Below are positions 44,575 to 56,155 of a DNA stretch of 64,000 nucleotides, piece after piece (the stretch's first letter is position 1; each line of letters opens with the position of its first letter). The notes under the pieces were generated by a model, which worked only from the letters and a program-made list of their open reading frames with translations, searched no databases and had not been told where the DNA came from. The position numbers were made by a program, and so were the translations under genes. This stretch comes from Isoetes taiwanensis. Taxonomy: Eukaryota; Streptophyta; Lycopodiopsida; Isoetales; Isoetaceae. The DNA is taken from contig JAJEKV010000047.1 in the NCBI GenBank assembly GCA_021234155.1, forward strand, positions 3,584,494 to 3,648,493. The letters are read 5' to 3'.

Positions 44575-46088
44575 TTTATTCCTGGAATTTCTTCAAATAA
44601 TCCGGGTTGTCCTCGAGAAATTTCTTCACTTGGGCCGTGCCGATTGTTCTCCCTAGGTTCCTGAGGATATTTGTGGCCGTGCCTCCTTGAAGTGCGGTCA
44701 CCGAGTCCTCGATCCTCCTATCCGAAGTATATCTTTGCGCCAATCGCCAGCAACTGCCTTGCCGTCCGCCAGAGGGGATGCGGGGTCGAAGATACTTAAT
44801 GCTATCGTTCTCTTGATAAGGACGATATGGTCGATGTTTGGGGCCATCCGAGCATGATTTCCAAATCCTGAGAGGGCGATAAGCATAAAGACTCCTTCTT
44901 CCCCCCGTGGGCTGAATTGGCGGTGTATAACCGCTATTCTTCCATCTAGGAGTAATGGAAGGTAGAACCTAAGGGCTTTATCATGCCCTGCTTCCTCACC
45001 AGACGTCAAGGCTGCCCTATGTCTTCCTGCGTACTCATCAAGCTGCACCTCCTCCAGTTCTCTGAAGTTCTGGTGCACTAATTTCCTCAGGTTGATGCTG
45101 CCTCCATGCTGCCCTTGTGCCGATGCCGATGTGCTAGGTAAGGGTGCTGATGTTGACTTTCCCTTGATGCCCTTGCGCTCTTGGATTGCCAGGAACTCTT
45201 CTTCTGACGGTAATTCCCTCTCGGTCATCATCTGTCTGATGCTCGTGTAAGCTTCGATGTCCGATGATGTCTCGCCAGTGTATGTCTTGGCTTCCCTTAT
45301 GCTGATGGGGAAGTCTTGAGTCTCTCGATCGATGAAGTCGTCGAGATCTAGTTGTTGCCGTAGGAGATGCAGAATTTCATCCACTCTGTAACCCCTGTCT
45401 CGGCATTCTGGAAGATTTTTAATATCATGGAGGCTTAAGCATGCCTCTCCTCCTATGAACACTGGGGTCAAGCTTGTTATTCCTTGCCCAAGTGGTGGGG
45501 CTCTTCTTGTTGCTCTGAGTCCTTCTTCAAAACTTTGGAGCTGCTGCTCTGCCTGCTGCCTCTCCTGTTCTAGGTTGATGTCTTCTGAATCCGACCCGTG
45601 TCCTTCCTCTTCTTCCTCCTCCTCGTACTCGAGGCGTATCCTCTCCTCTTCTACTGGTGCCATGGCCATGGGTTCAACTTCTAAGGGCTGCACTGAGGGT
45701 TCTTCTATCTGGGTTTGGCCTCCAAGAGATAGGAAAATAGCTACTGCTCTGTGTAAGAGAAGTATCTCCTCCTATTGGCAGAAATGGACATGTAATTAGG
45801 TAAGCGACTAGCCTTGTTTTCTAGGTACTTATCTATGTTGGGTATGTCTTGCAATGCTATCTTAAGGGCCATGCTTGGTGCAAAATACCCTATGCAAGGT
45901 GGGAGCTCTACCAAAGACGGTCCTATCTTGGCATGGAACTCAGACATAATGTCTTGGTAAAAAGGGGTGGCATTGATGGTGGCTTCCACATCAAGCTCCT
46001 TCTGGAAGAGGGCGAAGATGGAGTTGATGTCGGCCTCGGCCACATGAGCTGTGGCGCTGTACCATCGCCTAAATGCAGTGGTTGCCAT
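44575..46088 (-). CDS. Large unassigned ORF(s) upstream of gag
   Basis: 46088-45741 encodes 115 residues (start MATTAFRRWYSATAHVAEAD, then PPCIGYFAPSMALKIALQDI). The next frame, 45693-44698, encodes 331 residues with an acidic N-terminal part (EYEEEEEEEGHGSDSED), a Gln/Glu-rich helix, Ser/Ala-rich linker and a globular-looking C-terminal part (FYLPLLLDGRIAVIHRQFSP, ALSGFGNHARMAPNIDHIVL). After one shift near 44725 it continues as IEDSVTALQGG...FLEDNPDYLKKFQE to a stop at about 44577. Together it is about 500 codons. I recognise no family. Candidates are an extra ORF of the retrotransposon, a host or captured gene, or an endogenised viral capsid-like protein. None can be shown here. Confidence 0.5.
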
Positions 46089-46097
46089 GGTCTATGA

Positions 46098-47029
46098 GCA
46101 GCTGGGGATGTCAAACAGATGGGGAAGCGCCTTAGGGGCCTGGAAAATCGGCTTGGAGTGAGGAGCAAAGGTGTAGGATGCAAATGACACCTATGGTCCT
46201 ATTTTAGGCAAAACCCTAATTTTGGGAAATTTTTGGATAACTTTGAGGTGACTCGAACGATGTATCCGCTCTTGTATGTATAAACTTCAAAGATGATCCG
46301 CTTTGTGCAAAGAAGTCAATTCTATGGGATGAGTGCAGGTTTTAAGATATTTTTCTTCATCCAATAAAATTGTATAATATTTAGCATGAACACTTAACAA
46401 ATAATTGCTTGCAATTATTCAATCTAAAATTTAAAATTAATTATGCAATTTTTCAATCTAAAATCTTGCTTGCAGGTGGATAAGTTGTCTGACTGTGTGT
46501 TTTGAGGTTATTCCTTCACTACATTCCCAAGAAAAAATTATGTTGTTTGCATGTATTTGCCACGAATTCATAGATAATAATTTAGTAGAACTTGATTGAA
46601 AGAATATTTTGTTCCTTTTGTGCCAGGTATTTGAGCGAAGTTGATTTGGCAACACAATGGCCTTGAAACAAGTGGACTGTACAGATTTCTGAATGTTTAG
46701 TTGTGTTTTATATTACTATAATATAGAATTGACTATTTGATTCAAGAATATCCATTCTAATATGTCTTCATTGCATTTGAAAGGAATGGCTTTCACTTCT
46801 AGAAATATTTAAAGAAAAGCCAGTTTACTCAAGGAATTTTTTCAATATTTTGGATCTCTTTTTTATGTGGGCACACATGATGCAAACCAAATGTCATATC
46901 ATTCTCAAATGGAATGTGTCCCCAAAACAAAACGTCCTCTGTCTCGATTTGTTAAACACTTGAACGAATGTTACAGAAATTAAACAATGAGGAAATGGGC
47001 TACACAAAGAGCTTGGTTTCTATTGGAAA
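46098..47029. other. Non-coding AT-rich spacer
   Basis: There is no LTR-like sequence matching 37044-38622 and no ORF of note. Confidence 0.45.
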
Positions 47030-47147
47030 CTAGTAACGGTGCCCAGCGTTGCTGGGCATTCGTTTTGTAAATGTTTTTATTGCAATAAGGAATGTGTGCA
47101 GTAAGCTTTTATTATTGGAAAAAAAAATATTCAAACATGGTTATAGT

Positions 47148-47164
47148 GCCCAGTGCTGCTGGGT
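47148..47164 (-). repeat. Second Helitron-like hairpin inside the element
   Basis: GCCCAGTGCTGCTGGGT resembles the terminal hairpin 107 bp away, but no CTAG follows at the proper distance. It may be a duplicated former terminus or an inactive decoy. Confidence 0.45.
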
Positions 47165-47193
47165 ATTAGTACAGTGTAAGAAATCTATAGAAA

Positions 47194-49960
47194 CTAAGAG
47201 GCTATTTCATCCCGTGGAATTTCTTTGTAGACTACATTTGGAGTGAACCTCCTTTTGTTTTTTAGCAGTGCTCCTTGTCTTGAGGTTTCTTGAATGTATA
47301 CCTTCACTCCATGTTGTGTGGTGCACCTTGAGAATGCGACATAGAGCTGGCCGTGTCTGAAATCTTGGAGTTGGTAGGTAGATGCCAACGGAGGTCATTG
47401 ACTGTCCTTGCGACTTGTTTATGGTCATCGAGAATGCAAGTCGCACGGGGAACTGCCTTCACTTGAAGGGGAGGAGGTCGTTATCTGATGGCTCCAGTGT
47501 TATCCTTGGTATAAGGACCCGTGTTCCTTCGTAGGTGCCAGTGATTATTTCTGCATCTATGATTCTTGGGTGCGCTTTGATTACACGAAGGCGGGTGCCA
47601 TTGCAGAGACCGGTCTTTGGGTTCATGTTTCTGAGTAGGATGATGATGGCACCATCCTTGATGTGTAAGTTATGCGGTGGCATGCCAGAAGGGGTCAGGT
47701 GGTTGATGAACTCAATTGGGAAATCCCTTGTAGCATCTTCGCCTTCTGCAGTGATGGCATCTATGCTTGTATACGTATGGAGTTGTCCATTTAACCTTAG
47801 AAGGATCTTATTGTTGATCCTCAGCGTGTCTTCATTCTTTGGTGTTAAGATGGCCTTGTCATACAACAGATGCACATTTGCCTCTGTTATTTCCTTGCCA
47901 AAGATGTTGTCAATCAGGTCTTCTTCCACAATGCATTCTTCGGGTATCTCAACCAAGTCGCGATCAAGCCCTAGCTCATTGTTCATCCGTTCCCCGTTAC
48001 CGAGTCGTAGCAGCCAATTTGAGAAGGTTTGCTCATCTTGTCCGACCCGCATATTTTGTGTCAACTTGTAGGTCTTGAAGTTTGTCCACAGCGGGTTCCT
48101 CTTGACGCACTTTGAGATGATTTCTATCTTTGTTGCATGCTTGATCACATGCAATTGTTGTCGAAAATCGCCGCCGGTGAGCATTATCATCCCCCCAAAC
48201 GGCCTGTCGTCTTGGCGTATCTCACGTAGAATCCTGTAGACGGCAGTGAGTGCTTGCGTATGTGTCATCCCCATTTCGTCCCATACCATGATGCTTGCCT
48301 TTCTAAGTACCTCTGCTTGTTGGCTTGTTGCATGTAGTGCAGAGGTTGTCTCTTGTGTGAGGTTGAGTGGTAACTTGAACGTCGAATGAACTATTTGTGC
48401 TCCCTTCAAGAGGAGGCTGACAATGCCTGTCCAAGCTACTGATACAACACCCACGCCACATCTTCTTAGTATGCTGATCAGACTATTGAAGAGAAATGTC
48501 TTGCTCGTGCCTCCTGGGCCGTCCACATTGATACATGGGGCTTGATGCTAGCTGATTGCATCGAGGATAATGTCGGCTATGTGTTTCTGCTCCCTGTTGA
48601 GCTTTCCGTAGTTTTCTTGCCCTTCTTTCAACTCCTTTTCTGCATCGAAGGTGGGTTCATTTGGGAGATTGCCTAGAATGTCTATCCGTGGTTCTGGCAG
48701 TCCAAGTTGTTGGCATGTGCAGCCACTCATCTGGAAGATGTCGTCGATGTCCTTTAGTGCGTGGTTATAAGCATGTTCTTGTGCCATCTTCTGTTGGTAG
48801 TCTTCTGTCAAGCTGTCCTTAAAGAGCTCCCATAGCCGCATTGGATCTTGTGGGTCATTGTATAGGCAAATGAATGAGAATGTCTGGCGTAGCTGCACTG
48901 GCATCTGGAAGAGGCTCGCGTCTTCGAGTGTTTTCTCCCACTCAGCGTCGTCTTCTAGTAAGCCAAGCTCTTTGGCAGCTTCCTTGAAAGTCGAACATAG
49001 TTTTCCATTGACAGTGCGCATGTCTTCGAAGCTGGTTGCGCCTTTAATATGTAGCAACAGGAGACGGAGGTAGTAGCGCTCACCATCCTTAGGGCTCACA
49101 TTGTACATCCATGTGATGAGCTTGAATTTCCCCTTCCTGCCTTTCCAGCCAGACTGGCGTGTGAACTTGTAGTACTGTGGGATCTCTGGATAAGTGTACT
49201 GATGTGCATTTGGGTCGTTCCTATTTAGCTCAAACCATGCTGTCAACATTGTTTGTTTCTGCATCTCTCGTTCGATGGCTTCTCTTTCGTGGCCTTCTTA
49301 ATAGTAGACGGCTTGGTTGTTAGGTAGGTGAATCTTGAAGCCGAATAGTCTCCACATGGCTTCAGGTGCAGATACATATCTCGTGTCAAGGTATTGCTCG
49401 ATCTCGTCCCAATTGAATGTGGATGTGGGTTCATCTGTTGGCTCTACAGTGACCTTGATAGATGCTCGATCATGCCCTTTGTGGATGTACTTGTAGATGT
49501 ACTTGATGCTGCCGACACTGAAACATTGCTCCACATTGATATGTGCTTCGTACTTTTGAGTTAGCCATCAATTGTGGGGTACTATCCACCTATTGTCAAT
49601 AGGCGTGTCACCCCTCATAAAGTGGCCTGTGTCTCGTCTTCTGTACTCTGGATAGCCATTTGTGTTGACTCTAGTGTGCTCATTAAATGGTTTTGGAAAT
49701 CCCTTTGTGCATTCCTTTGTCGAGCTTCCTTCCTTGACTTCCATGCAAGGAGCTTTAGGGTTGAGTGGGCCACATGGTCCATGGACCATATGCTTGATGA
49801 CAATCTCTCACATATCAGGGTTTTCTAGACATGGCACCTCAGCACTCGTGATGCTGTCAATGGCATCGCTATCCCGAATTTTGTCTTCTTGCTCGAGAAT
49901 CATGAGGAGGTGGCAATGTGGAAGCCCTCGCTTCTGAAACTCTATCGTGTACGTGGATTC
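47194..49960 (-). pseudogene. Helitron Rep/helicase (RepHel) gene with several stops
   Basis: From right to left on -: EFQKRGLPHCHLLMILEQED (HUH Rep region), MVHGPCGPLNPKAPCM, FPKPFNEHTRVNTNGYPEYR, SIKYIYKYIHKGHDRASIKV, EIEQYLDTRYVSAPEAMWRL, then the Pif1-like helicase with a Walker A GPGGTSKT (usual Gly before Lys is Ser), WDEMGMTHTQAL (Walker B), [29 protein letters not shown] and LYVAFSRCT. Stop codons lie at 49808-49810, about 49568, 49298, 48548 and 47459, with a frameshift near 47390. The N-terminal part of Rep, with its upstream region, is absent. The family nicks DNA and rolls out single strands. Confidence 0.9.
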
Positions 49961-49985
49961 GACCATGACGGAGAGGATTCGACCA

Positions 49986-51120
49986 CGACAACAGAGATGT
50001 TATGGGCATAACATCCTTGTTATGGATATAACACACCTGTTGTTTTATAATAGGTTTGACCCAAAATTGTTACTGTAACATCTTGGAATAGACCAGGAAT
50101 GGACGCCTGAGATCAAAACCTATCGCTAAATGCTGAGGCCAAGGACATTAAGTTTTTGGGAAGTATTTGTATGCTAAATAGTATAATGCTGACGTCAATA
50201 ATTGGGTTCTATTGTTTGCATGGTTGAGGGTTCTGGGGAAGTTATATTTGGGGAAGCTTTTTTTGGAAGATTTTGTTTGTGCAAGGGAGGAGGCGGCGCT
50301 TGGAGGCGATGTCCCTTGCCGTAGGGCTAGAGGGAGATGGCGGAAGCAGAATTGCACCTCCGTCCCGGTCTTGCTCTGATGTCTACAAGGAAGATAAATA
50401 CCTTCAACAATTTTGTGGAGTAATTTGATGCTATTTTTTGTTTCCTTGTTCAACAGAGCCTGCTTGTTTTGCAGGGGAATACTTCCATGGCTTCTTCCAT
50501 TGCATGAGAAGTAGGTGAAATCATTCATTCCATGGCATCTATCTATTGGGTTTGTGTTTCTGTATAAATCCCCCGAGCTCTGGCATCTTCCTTGGAGGGC
50601 TGCAAAACTTGTAACTAGACATTATATATCTGATCCACAATTGGAAGTAAGCAGTTAGTTTTGTTGGTACCTTCTATACATAGCTATCCTCTGTATTTTT
50701 GAAGCGCTCTTTGTTCTTTTAAACAAGCTCTCGAAAGACTGACAGACGCAAGCACACTTTCCCTTGAGCTCATTAGCATTGTAAAGAATCTGTACAAGAC
50801 TTGGCCTAAGGTAAAGTATTTGGGTCTGCGGAGAGATTGTTATGATGGTTCTAATAACGTTGGTTCCTTATTCCTGTTTGTTTGTGAATTAGAGAGCAAA
50901 GCAATAACTTGCTGTAAAATCTGGCAAGAAGTCTGGCTGCGAAGTTGCTTGTTTATTTTGTTCTTCCAGTCCTGTTGGTATAGAAGAGGAGGTTAACCTC
51001 CTCCTGGAGGGGGTTATGCAAAATAACCCTCCAGGTCGTTTTTTGATGAATCTGCAGCTGCTGTGGTGGAATATGTGAAGGAAGACAAAAAAAAAATTGG
51101 TTAGAACGGACCTCTGATCC
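49986..51120. other. Spacer between Helitron and duplicated block
   Basis: A possible exon on + (about 50720-50811) reads FKQALERLTDASTLSLELIS, then IVKNLYKTWPK before a GTAAAG donor, but its family is unknown. Two GATTCGACCAYGAC copies lie at 49957-49990, at the Helitron edge. A strong hairpin lies at 51003-51034. Confidence 0.35.
51003..51034. other. Hairpin CCTGGAGGG..GTTAT/ATAACCCTCCAGG
   Basis: CCTGGAGGGGGTTAT and ATAACCCTCCAGG pair around a short GCAAA loop, with one bulged G or so. The palindrome GGAGGTTAACCTCC lies directly upstream. No terminator-type U tract follows, and the function is unknown. Confidence 0.5.
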
Positions 51121-51810
51121 ACCGGAGTTGAGGATGAGTGCCCATCGCAACAGAATATTCACGATTATGGCATATTCTAGATATTACTATGATAATTACT
51201 CGAATATTCTTTAAAAATCGAATATTCTAAAGGTCTGCAATATAACCATCCTTTGATCAGACGGTGGGCAATGGCTGTTTATCTGCAAGGGCATGTGGTT
51301 AAGGTAGATTCGTATGCTTATGAGGTAGCATGATATAGCGTATATATTGACTTAAGTTGTGGCTTTGAAAACCATATGCTGGAAAATGGGGTTTGAACCC
51401 ATCTAGATTTTTGTTCAAGGGCTGTGGTTCTTGGAGAAAGAATATGATGTGGCATATTCCCTTCATCAACGGCCCAAGGAAAGCGATTATTTTGAACAGC
51501 ACTAGCTTAGAATTAGGAGGATGAACATTTAGAATTGGTTATATGGCAAAATACACGGGTGAAAAATCACCTAGCAGAACGTTTGCATCGTCCAGTATAT
51601 TGCTAGTTGTTTTGTTTTTACAAATCTTAGGGATGGCAAGGCCGTCCCTAAGGTAAGGTATAATAGTACATGTCATTCCAGAACTGTTTTCAGAGGTAAT
51701 CTCCTCTGCTCATGATAATGTCTCCATATGGTTCATTCTGATGCACTGATAGAAATCGATTGGATGCTAGAATTGCAAATTTACAATATAAGGTAAAAAA
51801 GCACTAGTAA

Positions 51811-52059
51811 TCCAAGGTGCTGCAAAGGCATTACCACATATTTGGAAAAATAGCTTGGATGCCTGAGACCTGTTCAGTTTTCGCTTACACGATGGAGGGC
51901 AATCCGATTGCCATAGCCGGACCCTTAGCTTATTCTTTGTGCTGCAGTGGTCTGATGAGGAGTTGTGGAAGAAACGTAAATGAAAATAGCTTGGCCTCAA
52001 TCACCACATGCAGCTACAAAGCTTCGGATCCTTCCTTTCTTACCCAGCTTTCGACTTAA
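51811..52059 (+). CDS. Unrecognised ORF in copy A
   Basis: The frame reads MPETCSVFAYTMEGNPIAIA, then GPLAYSLCCSGLMRSCG, and is kept with the same residues in copy B (59383-59583). Conservation follows from recent duplication, so it is weak evidence for coding. No domain was seen. Confidence 0.2.
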   Translation, partial: SKVLQRHYHIFGKIAWMPETCSVFAYTMEGNPIAIAGPLAYSLCCSGLMRSCGRNVNENSLASITTCSYKASDPSFLTQLST

Positions 52060-53205
52060 ACCCTTTCTTTTCTCTATGATCTTTGGTGATGCAGATTATT
52101 TCTATGGATTCGTTTGATCATGAAAGAGATTCGTGAAGATATTATTGCTATGAAAGATTATTGCAGATTATTTCCATGGATTCGTGAAGAGATTATTACT
52201 ATGAAAGAAACCAATAGAAAAGCATGTTTCTAGTGTTAAGCAGACAAAAGGAGGTCGACTCCGCACCGATTTGGAAGATTAGGGAAGAAAAAGGAAAAAT
52301 ACATATATTTGTGGAAAAGGAGAGGTTTGCAAATAGGGCATCGACATGTTTTCTGAAGGACGGCCGACCCAACAGCCATAACCAAAAGGTTTTTCCGGAT
52401 CTCTGTTCGGCATTAGACAAGCTATCTATCATATTCGGCCATTTTGCCAGCATCTTCAACGCATCAATCAGTATTTGTGCTTCAACGGATTGTGTGAAAT
52501 ATATTTAGCCTTACAGAATAGGCAGCAAATGCCTTCACATTGTTTTGGATGGAGTGTATGCCAGCCGTGGCATGAAATAATTCTTGGCGCAACAAATGAG
52601 GGTTACAACCGAAACTCTTCTATCTAAGATCATTCTTGCAGGCTGCCTCGGTTTAGGCGGTGGAACTTGAATCAGCAGCCCAACAACCCAACAAAAATCT
52701 CCTATATTGAATCTGGTTATAATAAGTTTTTCGGATCGTTTCTGAAGCATAGGAACATCCAGTTGCAAATACTAAATGTATTATGGAAGAGAGAAGCAAG
52801 TTATAAGTTTCAAATGGGTCATGTTTGACAACTCGGCAGAATGGAACCCGTTAAGAAGCAAGTTATAAGTTTCAAATGGGTTATTTGGGGGGGCGATGCC
52901 ATAGCGAGCTTGACTCTGCTACTTTTAACATAAATGCGCCATTTTGTTTGCGTATGTGCTTGGCTGCCTCTACTCTGCTGGGAGCCAAAATCTCCCTAAA
53001 TCTGCTTAAAAATCTCAAGAGGTATTGGATCTGCCCTAAAATTTAGCACAGAAGAGTTGTAAGGCGGTGGAGCAACGATTTATTGCCCAAAAACCTGCCA
53101 AATGAACAAAACCTGAGCTATTTTGATTATGCCACCAAGGAATGGAACTGAATTTATGAATTTCTAGCTGTTTGCATTCTTGATGGACCGGTATGCTTAT
53201 GTAGT

Positions 53206-53760
53206 CATTAGAGGTAATTTGAGATCTCCTTTTGTCCCCACAAGAATCCTCCAATAGAATGAGTACTCTACATCAAACTGCAATTAATGCAGCATTAACA
53301 ACTTCATTGCCGTCGTTTTTTCCCTATAACTTTTGATCTACTCATGAAAATGCTGCGGCGTTTGTTGCATTAGATGCAGAATGAAAAGATCTTTCAAGTG
53401 ATATATGGTTATGATGTATTTCAATACAAGCCATATGTGTTAACCTTAAAAAATATGGTTTTTTGCTCTTTTCTTATATATTTACATCCCAAAAGATATA
53501 ACAATGGGTTGTCATTAGAAAGATCTTGAGGAGACGAATCCATTGCCACAAATAGTGTTCGAATCGGAGTTTTTGATCAAAAGTTATAGTAGAAAAATGA
53601 CACTGCAAAAGTTAGTTAGAACTGCATTAATTACTGCTGCCACATAATACTGGAATAAAATACACTGGAGCTCTTCTCTTATTGGACAGTTTAAAAAGCT
53701 GATGTGGCTTTTTAAGCATCCCTTAATGGGACAAAATGAGATCTCAAATTACCTCTAATG
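53206..53760. mobile_element. TIR element (MITE) A1, 555 bp
   Basis: It starts CATTAGAGGTAATTTGAG and ends with the exact inverse. Terminal repeats extend through GATCTC and loosely into TTTGTCCC. It has no transposase. It lies in inverse orientation to A2 (54134-54687), with about 95% or better visible identity. Confidence 0.85.
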
Positions 53761-54133
53761 GTTTTCTATTGAGATTTCTGACTCCAATAGTTACTTTTAC
53801 TATTATTACGTAGCTCCATTTATTTTTTATAAATTTGCAATTCTTCACTTGATGTGGAACTGTGGCAGGATGAAATTTGCAAATCTGTGGAAAGGTTGGG
53901 TGGTCTAAAGATGGTTGAGTTTCTAGATGAAGCAACAAGTTACGCGAATATCACAGCTGTCAAAAAGTGCTCTTGGTTTATTAACGCAGGTGATATTGCA
54001 TCTATAAATACTAGTTTTCTCTTCACTATCTTTGGAGTCTATTACTAGTGATGCCAATAAAGATGCTATTGTATCATATGGTGGACTGGATAAGCTAGTG
54101 AGAATGGGCAATTGTTATTTAGATGATCCTATG
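53761..54133 (+). other. Loop between A1 and A2 with armadillo-like coding fragment
   Basis: After an acceptor-like GTGGCAG, a frame reads DEICKSVERLGGLKMVEFLD, then EATSYANITAVKKCSWFINA. Near 54050 another frame reads SDANKDAIVSYGGLDKLVRM followed by GNCYLDDP. The latter resembles an armadillo repeat, perhaps from an ARMC6-like gene. The two parts are probably neighbouring exons of a captured gene fragment; their exact junction does not resolve. In copy B the same 373-bp stretch is present in reverse. Confidence 0.5.
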
Positions 54134-54687
54134 CATTAGAGGTAATTTGAGATCTCATTTTGTCCCATTAAGGGATGCTTAAAAAGCCACATCAGCTTTT
54201 TAAACTGTCCAATAAGAGAAGAGCTCCAGTGTATTTTATTCCAGTATTATGTGGCGTGATAATTAATGCAGTTCTAACTAACTTTTGCAGTGTCATTTTT
54301 CTACTATAACTTTTGATCAAAAACTCTGATTCGAACACTATTCATGGCAATGGATTCGTCTCCTCAAGATCTTTCTAATGACAATCCATTGTTATATCTT
54401 TTGGGATGTAAATATATAAGAAAAGAGCAAAAAACCATATTTTTTAAGGTTAACACATATGGCTTGTATTGAAATATATCATAACCATATATCGCTTGAA
54501 AGATCTTTTCATTCTGCATCTAATGCAACAAACGCCGCAGCATTTTCATGAGTAGATCAAAAGTTATAGGGAAAAAACGACAGCAATGAAGTTGTTAATG
54601 CTGCATTAATTGCAGTTTGATGTAGAGTACTCATTCTATTGGAGGATTCTTATGGGGACAAAAGGAGATCTCAAATTACCTCTAATG
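54134..54687. mobile_element. TIR element (MITE) A2, 554 bp, inverted relative to A1
   Basis: It has the same termini and body as A1 in opposite orientation. The A1/A2 arms can pair as a stem of about 550 bp with a 373-bp loop. Confidence 0.85.
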
Positions 54688-54911
54688 CTTACTCTTTTAT
54701 ATATGCCACTATGCCACCATATTACATATGCTTACTCTTAAATATCCTCATTGTTTGTGTCCAACAACCTCAAGCCCATCTCCTCCCCTCCCCCCCTTCC
54801 AACTAGTTCATAAAAAATAAAAAGCAACATTGGTGAGTAGCACATATTTGATTTTAATTTTAAACTGGCAGTAAGTCGAATGTCACACAAATCCATCTAT
54901 GTAAGCGAGTC

Positions 54912-54946
54912 AAGAAGAGAAATGTTCACGCCGCGATAAATTTCTT
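54912..54946. repeat. GC-rich hairpin motif, copy 3 (degenerate)
   Basis: AAGAGAAATGTTCACGCCGCGATAAATTTCTT has the conserved flanks but a shortened GC core. It overlaps the end of the duplicated unknown gene on -. Confidence 0.65.
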
Positions 54947-56155
54947 ATGTAAGCTTTAATACGTTTTCTAAATCAATCCAACAATTATTATTCATATCAA
55001 GAACAAAGTTGGATGACTGTTTTGGTGCTGATTTCTTCCGTTTACCTTTATTCCACTCCAAAGTGTCCAAGTTAATAGATGGATTGATGTGAACCATGTT
55101 TCCAAGCAATTCTCTAATTTTCTTATTCATGTACATTCGATAAGACCATACATTAGAAACTCTAGGCAAAATTGCTTTCCTGACACCAAGATTTGAAGAT
55201 GTCTTTAAGGCTTTGAATAGCAATGTGTATGCCTTTTTGCTGATCCCTGCGCTATCACAAACATACTGAATTCCATCTGCACTTTGTTCCTCATTTAACT
55301 GCTGCAACACATTTTCAATTATAGCCTGTCTCAATAGATTAGTACCTAGAAGATTAATAAGTTTCAATACATCATTCTTGCGGACAACTCTCTTAAGCAA
55401 CTCAGCAAGATGGCCATTTCTTTTCCCTTTGTATTTGTAATGCAGTGAAGGATCCATAAGTGTTTTAATAGCATGGATTCTTTTTTTAAATCCGCCACCA
55501 CTTGGCTTAAGTGTGTCAATTGATTTGATTGACCGTATCCGCTCTCTCGCTCCTAATGGAGTAGATTTTAATCTTTTCACCCTTTCCTCAAGTTGATGCC
55601 TATCTTCTAAAAGACGTTTAGATCTTATACTTTCAGCCACAAGCCTTTGTTCCAATTGTGAGCTTTGTGTTTTAAGCTAATTACAAGATTGAGCCAGAAA
55701 TATATTATGCTTGGCGAAGGCATCAAGTTGACATCTAAGATTGTAGTTACTTGCCTGTTCAGCTTTTAACTTGGGGTCTGAATATCCACTTGCCAAATTC
55801 CTGCAGTAATCCAGCAATCCAAGGTTTCCCTTGCATGTAAACTTGATTAGACCTAATGCAGAATTGAACTCAGGGTGCTTTTGTAGGATGGGATTCATTT
55901 GACCTTGTGCCCTTAGAACACCCTCATCAATATCACGTCTGACCTTAATTTTGTTATTGATTGGCATGCAATTCTCGGGCACCTCCACTTGAAATTGACA
56001 TACTTTGGTACAAGACTTCTCTGCAATATTAAAACAACAAAATAGAATGATTCATAGAAGAATAATGAAATAGGATAATGCAAGTAGAATAATTTGATGG
56101 ATGATCCGACCTCCATTCTCCATCCGTTATGTAAACCGCTCATTGATTTAGCCAT
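54945..56155 (-). CDS. Unrecognised basic protein gene, copy A
   Basis: The main frame runs 55988-55677 (103 codons), an in-frame TAG, then on to 54945 (about 240 more codons). Visible parts are INNKIKVRRDIDEGVLRAQG, then LAQSCN, the TAG, LKTQSSQLEQRLVAESIRSK, a basic, heptad-like helix (HQLEERVKRLKS), KRIHAIKTLMDPSLHYKYKG, LLKRVVRKNDVLKLINLLGT, KKAYTLLFKALKTSSNLGVR and MNKKIRELLGNMVHINPSIN. A likely upstream exon (56155-56111) begins MAKSMSGLHNGWRME before a GTCGGA donor, with an acceptor at about 56025. The composition suggests a helical nucleic-acid-associated protein, but no family is recognised. It could be a transposon-encoded accessory protein. The TAG is shared with copy B, so it predates the duplication. 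Confidence 0.5.

Larger units (their letters stand above)
47030..49985 (-). mobile_element. Autonomous-type Helitron, decayed, 3' end intact
   Basis: On -, the 3' end is the hairpin GCCCAGCAACGCTGGGC (opposite 47041-47057), ACCGTTA and CTAG (47030-47033) before a host T. This matches Helitron ends and the terminus at 6239. A RepHel-type gene reads on the same strand toward this end. The Rep part is cut at about 49960, and no TC 5' terminus was recognised, so the 5' end is missing or undetected. Confidence 0.85.

Noticed and set aside
47535-49073. Plus-strand ORFs of 70-178 codons over the Helitron
   Set aside because: They are antisense shadows of the RepHel gene.
50148-50528. 126-codon ORF on - right of the Helitron
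   Set aside because: It has no Rep-domain residues and no known family, so it is not taken as the missing Rep N-terminus.
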